Of a stretch of DNA of 64,000 nucleotides, positions 11,138 through 23,800 are shown in pieces. Source of the stretch: Labyrinthula sp. Ha (Eukaryota > Sar > Bigyra > Labyrinthulida > Labyrinthulaceae); the NCBI GenBank assembly GCA_015227615.1, contig JAALGZ010000007.1:1550001-1614000 (forward strand), written 5' to 3'. Both the position numbers and the translations under genes were made by a program. Position 1 is the stretch's first letter, and every line of letters begins with the position of its first letter. The notes under the pieces are model-generated. The model was given only the letters and a program-made list of their open reading frames with translations. It was not told where the DNA came from and made no database searches.

Positions 11138-11900
11138 AGATATTTAACACTGCTGCGTCCATGATGTACCACAGAGTACGCTGGTATTAAGGCACAAAAA
11201 TTAGAAACAGGGCTGGTACAATGGTCATAACACACGCCAAGTAGCTATTCAATAGGAAAAGGAATCCATAGTGATCAATCTTGAACTGAACCGAGAAGCA
11301 TTTGATTCCGCAAACCAGTTACAAGTACTTGAGTAATGAGATTGACTCCTAGGGCATAAGAACCTCAGCGGTTGTCTGCAACATATCTATTGCAGGAATA
11401 AACATGTCAAAGTCTAGAGATCTGCTTCTATCGAATACATTTTTAAGAAACAGGAAGAACTTTGCAAAGACGGTATTAATATCCCCAATCATGGGTGGTA
11501 CGGACATTGGTTATATTCTGCTGACATAAGCAAAGAAGCCAATAAAGTCTCTTGCTCGGTAAAAAAAGTACTGCAAGCCCTAGAAGTCTTACAGATACGC
11601 TTCAAGAAGATAACCTGAACACTCTAAGATCAAAAGTAGATGGGAAAAAGAATTAACGTGATACGTAAAAGTACATCTTGAATAATGATGTCTACCAACT
11701 GAAAGATTGACAAAGAAAGTTTACTCCACAACACGATTCTCCAAAACCCATTAGTAATATAGGTACCTTCGGAGAGATTAAAGACATAGGGAATCCTGAG
11801 CTCTAAAGAAAATGAAAAACTAGTCGAAGACCCAGAAGGATTTCAATCTGAGGAAGAACAACAAGTTATCAACAAATAACTTCAACCTCTAAATACCAAG

Positions 11901-14900
11901 AACAATGCCCGGTTGGTGACCCACCAAGTATCTTCCCCCGGCTTGGACTTCTTCTTTCACCCAATCCGCAAAGGCTCAAGGCCGATACGTAGAGATTCAA
12001 ATGGAAAAGGAATGTACCCTGGCAAACTAACTGAAGAAATCATTGCCAATTAACTACATGAACATCAATAATTCACTCAGAGATGATTCTAGATTTCATT
12101 AAGATCTACAATTGAAACCGGAAGAACTAGGGAACTTTCATGATACATTGGCAAATTATTGCCGAGTTTTCCCACCATATTCAGGTCAATGATACATGTT
12201 GTTATTTCGCGGGTTTTGCTGCTACAGTCTAGAAGATCATTTAAAATAAACAATAAATAAGAATACAAGGAGGTCTTAGAAACAGCAGAATGAGCTACTT
12301 ATTGAAGAGACCTTGTCAAGTGAGATCTTAAAGTCGAGGAATGAATTGCCATCAAACGCGGGGCCGAGGCAACCAGTGAAACCTGTAGTGGAAGCTCCTG
12401 AGATCGGAATTGTTATATTGCATTGTGGCTTAGTTGTATTTCAAGTTGAACAGTCATTTTCCTCTAATTTAGTTTTGTTTCATTATTCACTCTAGCGCAT
12501 TTCTCTAATATTGGCCATTGATGGGGAAAGGCCAGAAGTTTTGAATATGTGCCTTCAGATCTCTGGTAACAAAACTCAATTTGTAACTATAAGTCTTTAA
12601 GAAATTTATTTAGTCGTCAGTTCACTTGTTTTTGTCGAAAATTTCCATCACACTATTTTTCGGATTGGGTTATGTATTTCCGACCATTGCAGCTGTTCTT
12701 CGATTGAACTCTTCTGTACAGCAACGATATATTCAGTGAATTCCTAGCACTAGGTGAAATGCATATTTATTATCTTTGTAATGTAAGAAAAAATTATGAC
12801 TTGAACTACGGGATTGTAGCTCATCATTTTGCCAGATTCTTCTTAGAGCACGTCGTAAATTTTGTAAAGTTTGATAATACTGTATCAAAATGGAAAAAAC
12901 TCTTTCTTCATTTTGTACGGAGACATAAGGCTCAATTTATTATTGACTATCAGAATAAAAAGAAGAAATCCCTGAGAACTCCTATTTTTTATCTTCACCA
13001 AACCAGCTCGTACCCCACCAGGTTTTTCTTTTATTTTCAAGTGATACCTTGGTGTAATCATTCCCTATCCTCGAGTTTTAGTTTTTAATAAACTAAGAAA
13101 CCTATTTCTTTCCTATAAGGTTATTTAAGAGGGGGGTGATTTAAGTGTAAATCTTGATCTCTAGGTTGCCTAATCCTTTAACTGTCTAAATGACAGAGTA
13201 CGTAAAATCTATTGTCTGTACACTCTGCATCTTAACTGTACCTTCATGTCTCATTTGTAGAACCTAACTAAACATTCTTTGATAACTCATAAAAACTTTT
13301 GCGATGTTCAAGCTGTCCTTTAGTATATAAAAATTTGCGAAGCAGGAATTCAAGAAGGTTTGCCGTCTGAAAGATGTAATGAGTCTAAAAACTTTCCAAA
13401 CCGAGTATAAAAGCTTGAATGAAGAAAGTATCTAGCTTAAATATACCTCACCCTATGTAAATTGATGTAAATCTGCAGGTATATATGTACATAGAATTGT
13501 TCATGATATGTGTTCTACTCTCCTTTGATGGTTTCTGAATTCTGACAAATTCAACTCAGGATATATCGCGTAACAATCCACGTTTCGTTATCCCATTCCC
13601 TGCATTTTCCCTGATAACAGCTGAGATCATCTCTATCTCTAGTAAGCAATCCATATGTAGTTCTATTGATATATTCAGAAATATTTAATATTGTGAGATT
13701 CTTAAAAGTTGAGTAGTTATTCTACCAAGTTAACAAGGAGTTTTCGAAGTCTGATAGCTTCATGTAATTATCCGCCTTGAAATGGAAAATAAACTCGTAA
13801 TACGGTGTACTACAGGGCTATTAATTTCTAGTGAACAGATAATTGCTTCGTTTTAAATATTGTCTGTTAGTATATTTGTGTATTTTGTTCAGGTCTTAGA
13901 TTTCTTAATGGTATAAACATTACCTTACATACAACTTTTCTTCGAAACCTTGAACGCGGAAAAAAAAACGTTATATTATACAAATACATTCGTTGAATGT
14001 TTCAATAAGAAATTATATGTAAGGGTTTATATACATAGAGTAAAACTGAATATGATAATAAGCTTACAAAATACATCCGGTCGCTCCAAATCCAGTAGAG
14101 AACATGTAGTAGAAGAAACATAGAAGTTCTATACAGTGAACGAGGGCAAAGACTATCGGGTAGTCAATAATCTTGGCAAACCGGGTTCAGTATTGTAAGT
14201 ATATTAACGTTACTACTTTGAAATAATTCACAGTATACTTGCACTGATCATGTGAACTCAAGCAACAATATGACAATTCTTCACAACAATACATATGTTA
14301 AATAGTTAATACAACTCTTACCCAGATTGTTGATCGCCTTGTTTATGGCCTTAGAATATTTTTTTTCACCCTTTAGTCTACTGATCTTACTTATGCTATA
14401 TTTTTAAGTGTGTATAGCTAATATTGAATTATATCTACGTATAACAGAGTCTAATACTAAAAACCTATTTTCATTCTAAAGTTAAAAACAATAAAAATAA
14501 TTGATTATTCTAGTGCCTTATTGTCAAGTTTGTATTCTTAACTGGAGAGCGCACTAAAAAGGCTTTCGAGAAAAACAATTTAGTTATGTTGACAAATATA
14601 TTATTCTTTACAATTATAATCAAGAAACTTACATTGTCTTATTTACCATATATACTCCAAAGTATAGACCTTTTTATACCATCCGGTTTTTCCTTAGTCA
14701 GGTACCCAAAAAAAAACAGCTAAATCTACCCCATATTTATACTTAATAGAAATTTCACAGCATTCTCCCATAATATCATTACCGATATTTATGCCTTTAT
14801 CTTATCACTATAGATTGACGGGGTTTGCGTATATATTCGCAGCAAGATTACCAGCTCTTTCGGGACATATCTATATATTTCTCGGTAGATTAAACTGGAA

Positions 14901-15324
14901 TGAACGGGAGTTAATAATATATAGTTGAGTTGTCGGTAATAGTATAGAAAAACTTGGACGTTGACCACAAACTGTCCGTTCTTTGTGTAGAGAACACAAA
15001 AGGAACGCTGACTATTCAGAGCGAAATTTTTTCCTTTATAGGATTTATAGGGAAACTGGTCAAGAAAAATAAGCAGCAAAAACCCGGTTTAGTTTCTACA
15101 CGGAACGAATACTCATGACCATCTTCTCCACAGTAGTGGCCGTGTTTACGCAAAATGCCTCTCGAGATAAGTACAGTGCTTCTTAGTAAGTCTAGTAAAA
15201 TTCTGAAAGAAAGTTTATGACTATAAGCGGCGTGTGTTATACGAAAGTTTGCATACAAAAAGAATATAAAAACAGTTCAATATTTTATTTATACAAAATA
15301 AAACCATAATAATACACTACAAAT
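11901..15324. other. Gene-poor stretch
   Basis: The left part may include the last traces of the LINE. Several short frames exist (for example 12759-13088, + strand, 109 codons), but they have no motif and a composition close to background AT-rich DNA. AATATAAAAACAG at about 15263 sits upstream of the next gene and could serve as a TATA-like element. Nothing else is recognised. Confidence 0.4.
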
Positions 15325-16023
15325 ATGAACTCTTATTTATCTAAGCTGCTTCTGGAAACTACGCAACCGTCGGCAAATAATCAAATGAGCTTGACAACTT
15401 GGAACACAGAACTTATGGTTTCTCTAGTCTCTCTTGGCTTCACTCCTTCTCAAGCCTCCTTATTTCTAAGTCAAATTCAAACAATGCCGCTTTACCAAAC
15501 ACTTGGATTAAGCCAATCATCCTTCTCTACTACTGATTCACTCTGTAACAAGTTAAACTCTTTCGAAACACCCGATATACCTGGTAAAAGAAAATTAAAT
15601 GAAACAACAACTCCCAAGAAAAGGGCACGTACTGCAAGAAAAAAAAAATGCTCTGTACCTAATTGCACGAAGTTTAGTCAAGGTGGCACGGCACGCTGTG
15701 TGGCCCATGGGGGCGGCAAACGTTGTTCGCATCCCGGATGCCCAAATGGAGCTAGAGGGTCCTCAATGCACTGCATTTCGCATGGAGGCGGCAAGCGTTG
15801 TTCGCATCCCGGATGTCCAAAATCTGCTGTTGGGGCGACTTCACGGTGTGTTATGCACGGAGGAGGTAGGCGTTGTGTTCACTTGGGTTGCACAAAGAGC
15901 GCCCAAGGTAGATCAAATCGGTGTGTAGCTCATGGGGGCGGAAACCGGTGCTCTTATCCAAATTGCAGGTATGGAGCGAGAGGAAGTACAAAGTTTTGTA
16001 AGACACATGGAAATATGCAGTAA
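15325..16023 (+). CDS. WRKY19-type Cys/His repeat protein
   Basis: A 232-residue protein. Residues 1-85 are unstructured, with a helical stretch around 28-60. A strongly basic segment (KRKLNE, PKKRARTARKKK, about 88-108) is a likely nuclear localisation signal. From C109 there are five copies of a zinc-finger-like unit, CSxPxC..A.G....C..HGGGxR, starting at C109, C134, C159, C184 and C209, an exact 25-residue period. This is the repeat described in plant WRKY19-like and many protist proteins, thought to bind zinc and perhaps nucleic acid. No WRKY domain is present. The DNA repeats are similar at base level, especially copies 2 and 3, so the array may expand and contract. The molecular role is unknown. 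The ATG follows a short AT-rich leader. Confidence 0.8.
   Translation: MNSYLSKLLLETTQPSANNQMSLTTWNTELMVSLVSLGFTPSQASLFLSQIQTMPLYQTLGLSQSSFSTTDSLCNKLNSFETPDIPGKRKLNETTTPKKRARTARKKKCSVPNCTKFSQGGTARCVAHGGGKRCSHPGCPNGARGSSMHCISHGGGKRCSHPGCPKSAVGATSRCVMHGGGRRCVHLGCTKSAQGRSNRCVAHGGGNRCSYPNCRYGARGSTKFCKTHGNMQ
15649..16010 (+). repeat. 75-bp coding tandem repeat (five units)
   Basis: In-frame units of 75 bp encode the Cys/His repeats of the gene above. The stretches around 15715-15740 and 15790-15815, both near GGCGGCAA(A/G)CGTTGTTCGC, are almost identical, indicating recent unit duplication or gene conversion. Confidence 0.75.
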
Positions 16024-16233
16024 GGTATAGTTAATGTGGTTAAGGACGTGTTGAGTTTTGAAGTTTATTCTGTGCAGTTACAGCTTTTGACAATTGGTTT
16101 TTATAGTTTTGGGAGGTGATAGATTTTTGACAGCAAAAGGGTACTTAAGAGTATGGGCGATAGCCCCATTAAGATATAACTGACCTTAAAATTGCCACTC
16201 GTTTTAAACTGTACAGAAATAAACGGAACCCTT

Positions 16234-19053
16234 CTAACCATGAACTACATATTTAGTTTGCCACTCACCATCTTCTCCTAGAATCATGTCCTTGGTTTTC
16301 CAGTATTCAAGATCTAAGCGAATATCATGAACGCTTTCTTCACCGTGCATAAGATCCTTGGCATAAATGCGAACATATTCGTCATGTTTTTTTTTCTTCA
16401 CGGCAGTCAAAAAAGACTCTAAGTCTGTAACAACAGTGTCATCTACTTTGAAAACCAGCTTCCTGTCCAAAGCGCTGGTGTTGCTGAAATCCTGAGCTTG
16501 CATCTCACTAGTTTGCGCTGGTGAACCTTCTTCTTTATAGGTAATATACACACCACCTTCATTAATAATCTCTGGTTTTGAAACATAGTACAATGCTTCA
16601 TGTGGATCTTGCAGGGACAGACCTCCAAACTGAATTAACCTGGTAGTGCCTACAGTTGAAAAATGAGCCGTACTGACAGATACTTCAACCTCTTTGGAAT
16701 CCCTTAAAACTCGAATCTTCACGGAATCTTTGTTGAGGGTCAAATCGTAAAAGTCTTTAACTAAACTGACAGCGTTACCATCTATGGTCAAGAGAATATC
16801 ATTCTCCTTTAGCCTTTCATAGCAATCACTATCAACTTTTCTTCGTTTAATAACAATTAATTTTCTTTGGTAGATAGACATTGTCTTCTGCAATTTTGAA
16901 GCCCAATCATCAGATAACCCTCTAATATTTCTGGCCTCTGCAAGTGAAAGAAACGATATAGTAATTGGCAACTGCTTTACCGTTTTTGGAATTTCTCCAC
17001 CAGAGCCTGCAAACGCAGCTCTAATAGTTTCAAAAATTCCAGATATTTGACTAGGAGCAACAATGTTGGTGTATAAATTAAGAGCTTTTAACTCTCCGTC
17101 TTCACTAAGATACAAACCACCGCCAAAATCCTTACTTAACCCCATCGTCTGAAGCGGAGCTTTAGCCATAGTGTGGCCATAGAGTTCCCCATTTCCGGAA
17201 TTTTCATCTGAAAACTTTTGAACCTTGGCTTCTCCTGTCACCAGCTCAGCATGAGCAGAAACTCCCACAAAGCTAAGCTTCTCTCCAATTACAGGGTCCT
17301 TCTTACTTAGGGGAATATCTGATACTTGAACAGTATGATCATCCGCTAAGTAGGAGGGGTCATACCGAACGAAAGCAAACGGCAAGATAGGATGAACCAG
17401 TACCACACTTCCTGGAATGGTCTTGCTGTCGGAAAAGGTGATAATGATATCAACTAACGTGCTATGAACTACATCGTTCGGACAAGCCACTATCCCCAGT
17501 TTCTTATCAAGAATAACCCCCATGCAGGTATAGTTATTAATTGGGTATTCTCCATCCAAGGAGAAAGGGGAGCTGGCGGTTATCTTAATTAAGGCACCGG
17601 CGGCTTTCCAATGTTTCTTGATATCCTCAGATAGTTCAGAATCCTCACCTGAGTCCTGTCTAGCTGTCCTGGATTCCGTGTTTTCCCTTGCTATAGATTT
17701 TTGTTTTAAAACTTCAGGGATAGTTTGATAATCCCATCTGCCATTGACATCATCTCTCGTCGCTAGCTGAAACGGGTACCAGCGTTTGTCCACCACAGCA
17801 GTTACAATTTCCACCTTATTTTGATCTCTCAAAGGTTGATATTGCACAGATACAAGTTTAGCATTTGGTAAAACCTTAATTGCTCCAACAAAATCATCCA
17901 ATGTTTCGACCTTCACATTTCCGATGCTCTTAATAATTGAGCCAAAGGGTACACGCCCAAACATATACCCACTCTTAACAGTGAATACTCCTTCAATTGG
18001 AAGATTCAGATACATAGCAACCAAGTACTGAATGTTATGGAATATCCCGTTTGAAACCTCGACCATTCGCGTGTTACTTATTTCTGCTAGGTTTTGAATA
18101 GTGGCATTAAGCGATACTGCCTTTCCTTCCCGAATTACCTCAACTGTTACTGATTTGCCAACATAAGTGTCCATCTGCTGCTCAAGGTTAACATAGTTGT
18201 GAACAATTTTGCCATTGAGCTTTAACAATACATCTCCATTCTTGATTCCGGCTATCCTTCCCGGGCCTTTTGGTAGATTCTTCTCAACAACAAGCATACC
18301 AAAGGCTTCACTATCTTCCTTCTTTACAACTTCAACAGTGCTATCAGAGATTGTGTTCCTCTTCAATAATGATTCAAACGTCTTGTGTGAAAATCCTACT
18401 TGAAGTGTTCCTCTAGGTGGTTTTTCTCCTCTCTGTACATACTCTAGAGATCTTGCAACTTGGTGAAGGGGGAGGTACATTGAAATATTTGTGCTATCAT
18501 TACCAGCTGCAACCATGGCAATGGCTTTTCCATCAAGCCCTAACATTGGAGCACCAGAACTTCCCCCGACCCCAGTATCGGATGCGGTGACATAAAACGT
18601 GTTTAGATCCAGCAAATTGGGGGCAGGCCTATCAACTCTTGAAACTGTAGTCTCCACAAAACTTAATCTCTCCCCACCATTATTTCCTATAACTAAAGTT
18701 TTCTTTCCTTTGACTACACCTTCAGGATCCAACTCTATCTCTACAAGCGGTGTTTCTACTAAGTCAGCAGTGTTGAACTTAAAAAACCCAAAATCATGAA
18801 CGGGGTCTCTAAAAATAGGCACTAAATCAATTTCCTCATGCTTCAGAAATCTCGCTTTTGCTCGAACAGGCCCCTCCTTAACCACATGCTTGTTTGTTAG
18901 AATAATGCCTCGTTCCTTGTCTACTATGAAGCCTGTTGCGGAACCTGCGTTGGCTTGTTCTATTCCAAACGCCCTTGGATATGTCATTTCTATAGAAACA
19001 ACCGCATTAGACTTTTCATCTTTTACTTTTGCGAAGGGGTCCTGCGATGCCAT
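16234..19053 (-). CDS. Nma111/Deg7-type tandem PDZ serine protease (HtrA family)
   Basis: A single-exon 939-residue HtrA-family protease. The N-terminal trypsin-like domain has a complete triad: H56 in LTNKHVV, D87 in RDPVHDFGF, and S166 in GGSSGAP. PDZ domains follow (for example LPKGPGRIAGIKNGDVLLKL near 260-280). The second half contains a degenerate protease-like domain and further PDZ modules, the arrangement of yeast Nma111 and plant Deg7. The RDPVHDFGF motif and the total length point to this branch rather than bacterial DegP. Yeast Nma111 is nuclear and linked to apoptosis and lipid homeostasis; Deg7 is chloroplastic. There is no signal or transit peptide, so a nuclear or cytosolic location is the better guess. 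Start is the ATG at 19053. Confidence 0.93.
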   Translation of the reverse strand: MASQDPFAKVKDEKSNAVVSIEMTYPRAFGIEQANAGSATGFIVDKERGIILTNKHVVKEGPVRAKARFLKHEEIDLVPIFRDPVHDFGFFKFNTADLVETPLVEIELDPEGVVKGKKTLVIGNNGGERLSFVETTVSRVDRPAPNLLDLNTFYVTASDTGVGGSSGAPMLGLDGKAIAMVAAGNDSTNISMYLPLHQVARSLEYVQRGEKPPRGTLQVGFSHKTFESLLKRNTISDSTVEVVKKEDSEAFGMLVVEKNLPKGPGRIAGIKNGDVLLKLNGKIVHNYVNLEQQMDTYVGKSVTVEVIREGKAVSLNATIQNLAEISNTRMVEVSNGIFHNIQYLVAMYLNLPIEGVFTVKSGYMFGRVPFGSIIKSIGNVKVETLDDFVGAIKVLPNAKLVSVQYQPLRDQNKVEIVTAVVDKRWYPFQLATRDDVNGRWDYQTIPEVLKQKSIARENTESRTARQDSGEDSELSEDIKKHWKAAGALIKITASSPFSLDGEYPINNYTCMGVILDKKLGIVACPNDVVHSTLVDIIITFSDSKTIPGSVVLVHPILPFAFVRYDPSYLADDHTVQVSDIPLSKKDPVIGEKLSFVGVSAHAELVTGEAKVQKFSDENSGNGELYGHTMAKAPLQTMGLSKDFGGGLYLSEDGELKALNLYTNIVAPSQISGIFETIRAAFAGSGGEIPKTVKQLPITISFLSLAEARNIRGLSDDWASKLQKTMSIYQRKLIVIKRRKVDSDCYERLKENDILLTIDGNAVSLVKDFYDLTLNKDSVKIRVLRDSKEVEVSVSTAHFSTVGTTRLIQFGGLSLQDPHEALYYVSKPEIINEGGVYITYKEEGSPAQTSEMQAQDFSNTSALDRKLVFKVDDTVVTDLESFLTAVKKKKHDEYVRIYAKDLMHGEESVHDIRLDLEYWKTKDMILGEDGEWQTKYVVHG

Positions 19054-19123
19054 AGACGAAGTTATGTTTTATTTTTTTGCTTTTGCTTAACTGATAAGAA
19101 TTTGTTTCGGATTCTTTAGGCAG

Positions 19124-19133
19124 TTTTGGGTAA
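19124..19133 (+). promoter_or_regulatory. Candidate promoter word TTTTGGGTAA (protease gene, inverted)
   Basis: About 71 bp upstream of the protease ATG, but on the opposite strand to the gene. If the word is functional it must work in both orientations here, which weakens the case. Confidence 0.2.
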
Positions 19134-20494
19134 TGCTAAAACGGACACAACGCGAACTATTTTGGCCATTTTTGGAAATTTATTATTTGAGCCCAGAAAA
19201 GTGATCAATGAAACCAAAAAAAAAATAGAAGCGTTGTAATATATCTAAAACTGCAAACATGTCTTAATAAAATATCAAGTGCTAATAATAATAAGAACTT
19301 ATATTGATAATTCAAATCGCTTCTTCTCTTTGAGCTGTGCTATTTTTAAACAAGCTGGAAGGGGTTTCACTAAAAACTTAACCCGAAGGTCTCTCTAATC
19401 GAGCTCTATCTTAGTTCAACAGTTCGTCAGTATTGCTCAACACTTGAGTCTATCAATCACATATTTTAAACAAGAAATATCACCTAAGCAGCACTTTATA
19501 AAATCTTACGTGTCTAAAGGTCTTAAGAACTAGATTTGTTCTCCAAGTACATAAACAAATAAATTGTTGGCTTTTCTTTAAACATAAAACATTTAAGCAA
19601 ATATAAATACCAAAAGTTTTGTTGGCAATATGATGATCCTTCCACATCTCAAGTCTATGCTCTTATTTTTAGCTCGCATATCCGAGAGTTAAATTTCCGT
19701 TTATCTCACATGTAGCAGTAATCCCTTCAGCAGAACAGCTACAAATAGCATCTCCTTAATTTCTTCTCGGAAATCTAGTTGCCATCTCGCATCATTGTGG
19801 AAGGTCTCTGTGCAAAAATATGAGAGCTGCGGAAAACAAAGGTTCATTCTTAGATTCTGTGCAAGTTTAAGGCTTGTATGCTATTCTAAAGAAAAGAGGT
19901 TCCCTGTCCTTATTTAAGTTGGTCATCCTTTTGCCTTCCTCTTTATTTCTTACTTAACTTGACGTTCTAAGGTTTTATCGAAGATAACCAAGAAAATTCA
20001 TCACCTATAGCTGATGTAGACGAAAAAAAAAGCTCAATGAATCCCTGAGGATCCTCAAGTTTAAGCTCATTCAAAATAAAATATCGAAGTTTTGAGCAGC
20101 CTCAGAGCTGTATGAAGGACCCCTTAGCATATTAAGAACTCACCTAATTTTCGCTCATTCCTCACTCAAAGTTTATTGCAATTCCACTAATGCAAACCTT
20201 TTCATCCGTTAAATTACCCAAAACTCCGACATGGTCCCTAATGAGAGCCTATGGCGTATTCGCACTAGTTGCTAATACATTATGCCTTACCATAATGCGG
20301 CAACAAACTGCATTCAAAGTACTTAAAAATTAAGCATAGACTTGGAAAAATAATAAAATAAAAGACTATGTAATAAGCGTATGAGAACAATCTTAACGGA
20401 TTTACTGATGAAATTAACAAATTTGGCGAAAGAACCTACGATAAATGGTGACTAACATCAGTTGAATCTATTGGTATAAATGAAAAAAATATTA

Positions 20495-20830
20495 AAACAC
20501 AAAGCGAAAGATATATGGTTTGCATTACGAATGTCTCCTTCAGGTTTTTCGTATTTTGTATTTCTCTTATTCCTTAACCCCCAGACTAAATAATGTGAAT
20601 AAGGTACGCCCTACTCCTATCTAAACTATCTCGTTACCTAAGTAATAAGTTAAATAATATACAGCATAATTCAACAAAGTTATCACAATGAAAGACCCAG
20701 CAATTATTCTAAGAGATATGTACAGTTCACGTAGAGCAACAACCAATTACCCGGTGGTTGTCATCTTGGATAGAGGGGTGAATAATTAAAAGTTTCGAGG
20801 AAGGAAAAGGAATACCCAAAAACAAGAAAC
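20495..20830 (+). repeat. Dispersed repeat, copy A
   Basis: The core TTTCTCTTATTCCTTA, then TACTCCTATCTAAACTAT and CCTAAGTAATA, is matched in the same order at 36795-37110 (TTTCTCTTATTCCTTA, TATTCCTATCTACACTAT, CCTAACTAATA). The similarity weakens outward. Element class is unknown. Confidence 0.55.
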
Positions 20831-23800
20831 TACTACGAATATTAAAAGAAAAATCAGAAAATATATCATTCCAACTAAACATTTCGAAAGGAGAATAAAT
20901 ATAGGTGCTCTACAATAAAACTGAACTAAATATTAAGGCAAAACAGCACAAGAATAAGAGCGAAAAAAAATCATAAAAATGTTGCCGTAATATAGAATTA
21001 CATAGCTTAACCTACTTGGTTGAGCACTATTTGTATCTTTGTTACATTGTGTTTGTACCAGAGTATCTTAATCTTAACAATAATTCTTCGACATCTCAAA
21101 TTTTTCAGATTTCCTCTTTTCTTCATTTACTCTGGATACTCATCTTAACTTGCATATTTCAGCGATAAAAAAACTTCAATGCCAGATCTAACACAATTAA
21201 CTTTTAAATTTCTGAACTTCCTAAAAAAACTGAGAAAATTTCACGGAAATAAACCAAGTTATGCTAAAACTTTGCTCCGGTTTGTACCGCGTCTACAATT
21301 GCGGCTACAGAAATTAAAAATACGTGACTAACAAACCGTTATTTATCTATCAAAGTTCAGAAGCTTGAACATATTGTTTATACCCTTCGTTTTGATGATG
21401 CTATAGAGCGCGTTGTTTTGTCAGTGGTTTGATTATCAACGGAAAAGATTGGTGTTCTATTGAATTTAGAAACTATCTTATATTCCAATAATGAATTAAT
21501 ATCCGCAGCCGGCAGAATACGCTCGAATACGTAATGCGACAAAACCAGGTACCCCTTCTTACAATCATGATAAATTCATAATGATTTAGAAAACAATCAA
21601 ATTCTTTTTTAAATTAAAGATTTTGATATATTCCAAAGTTATACAGCCTTTTAGGCCTCATATTGATAAAATATCATAATGTTGACACGAATTTACGGCC
21701 TCTTGTTTTTTAACAGTTTGCCCTAAACTAAAAGAAACTGGAATTCTAAGTACATTGCAATTTCAGTTGGTTAGTAGGGAGTAAACAAGTAAATAATATG
21801 GAGGTAGAGCCCAGTTTATAGGCTTCAAAACAGTCTAGCTCTATTTTGTTGCTATTTTTTCCTAGCCAAAAGGCCAAGAGTTTGAATGTGTTGAAACGGA
21901 TTTCTATGGCTTACTAATTACAGATCACAAGGAATTTCTCGAATTCTTTTTATTTCTGATACAAATTTTTCCTAACTGAGAACTAACGAACTTTTAAAAA
22001 TGAAAAGTGACAGTTTAAGTATCATTATGATGCGTATTAGTGTTCATTGTTAACTTAGTCAAAATATGAGTTTCAACGTGTTTAAGCTTTTACGAACCCA
22101 CTCATAGAAACCTTAGTTTTGAAAATACATGGTAAACTTCTTTTTTACCATTATTTCTGGTCCAATAGAGAAACAAATAATTGATTTGGGTTATCTACCT
22201 TCATTGTTAGAGATTAATCATAGGTATGCTTTCGTTGTCTATCCCATATATTTAAACAATCCATGGATTAAAATTAAGAATATTATGCAAAAACCCAGCG
22301 CAGGAAAGACTTTAAATTTGAGTATGGGTGAAGATAATTGTAGACTAAAATAAATGCTAAATTATTATGAACCGAAGGTATGAATATTTAGCCACATTTC
22401 CCTGCTTGATCAAAATATTGAAGTAAATAGAAAGCAACAAGAAACAAGAAATGAATATGCGAACTTATTTAAGGTAATTATACCAGGCTAGACACATTCC
22501 AAATATTCTTTATATACTTCTATGATAGTTGTTTTAGGATACTTTATTTGTTCATACCGCAACTAAGTGTATGTTAACTCTTCATCTTAGTCAAAACTGT
22601 ATGCTATGTTATTAAATTGTAGCGGCCTGATAAGAAGCGATTCATTATTCGATTACATAGGTAAAGTGATCTGGTAAAGTTAAAAAACATGTAGGGAGAA
22701 ATTATGTTAAGTTCCTTCCTTATTTGTAAATTTTTTGGGGTTTTTGTGCTTCTAGAAATCCGCGCTGATAATATTTTTGCGACACTGCTATTGTGTTTTC
22801 ACTAAGGCGAATTGTAACATAATTATTCTTTATTGAGAAAACAATGAGGAAATCGCACTTAATACAGACAAAAGAGCAACTGAAATAGCTTTAGAAGGTT
22901 TATTTGTTTTTCTGAGGGCCGTTGGGTTAGCAAAATAATTAAGACATATATATATATATATCTTAAGGACTGTTCCACTTATCGTGAGTTTGGTTTGTCA
23001 CGACGAAAACGATAGCTAGATTCTTTTTGCAAGATTACATCAACTCAGGTCTACTCCAACTAAATATGAATAAAATTATCAGCACCTCTAAAATAGTCAT
23101 ACAAATGAGTGAGTAAAAATTCTCAATATCTTCTTCTTTGCGAGAGTTTAATTGAAAGGGTGATACCCAATCAGCGCTTCATTTCCTGCACAATGTAAAA
23201 ACACGAGCTGTAGAGTACAAAGCAAAAATAAAGAAACGATATGAATATCCTAGTTATATCAACCTCATTTTTTTCAGCTTAAGCATAGTTCTAAGTAAAT
23301 CCTCTAGGTATTAAGATTTTTTTTAAGTAGCGGCGTGGATTCCTTTAGATGAAGATAGGGTTGCATTCAAAAAACACCCATTGTGAAATTGAGATATCCC
23401 ATTCTCACTAAAACCAAGGTTTAAATTTTGAGAAAATGTAATAGTTTTATATATACCTTCGATTCTTACTAAGGAGCTATTAAAGATATGCTAAACAATC
23501 TATCCAATAACATTTCGAATATTGACTGAAGAACGGTATAAACCACTTTATGCGTAATTCTACATACTACTACCAAATTTTTGTAGTAATCCAACTCTTT
23601 GAGCAACTAGCTAGTTTTTCAAACTAAAATAAAACCCCGAATTTAAATTTATACTTAAAATGAACAAACCGAAATGGTATATCATTAAGCTTTAGTTCTT
23701 AAGGGAATTTTTGTATGGGATACATGGTCGGATTTCAGGCAGATTCTCAGTGCTTCTCCATTCTTGCTAAACTATGTCTAAGCCTCATGGATAATTTTCA

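Larger units (their letters stand above)
6640..11900 (+). mobile_element. Decayed LINE, endonuclease plus reverse transcriptase, split by a hAT element
   Basis: At 6650-7310 the plus strand keeps endonuclease C-terminal fragments: RISKLTVKLSGNHN, VVVLASNFSVQIGSNKQD (where GDFN would be expected) and NGKSLINIIQNNGLIIING. At 7930-8150 comes the start of a reverse transcriptase: QRNNKAGEHNRITNEVLI then PKILKMLISQVNEVF, matching the NNKAPGxDGITNEVL region of LINE RTs. After the hAT insertion (8876-11129) the trace continues with YKYLSNEIDS near 11310, the conserved YKYLGxxI segment after the palm. Stops and shifts are numerous. The right end is indistinct (about 11.9 kb); I see no poly-A tail. 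The subfamily is not determined. Confidence 0.6.

Noticed and set aside
12759-13088. 109-codon plus-strand frame
   Set aside because: No domain or motif, composition like background AT-rich DNA, and no supporting context.
16443-19090. Short frames on both strands within the protease gene
   Set aside because: Shadows of the 939-codon reading frame.
22946-22966. TA microsatellite
   Set aside because: Short simple repeat, expected in AT-rich DNA.
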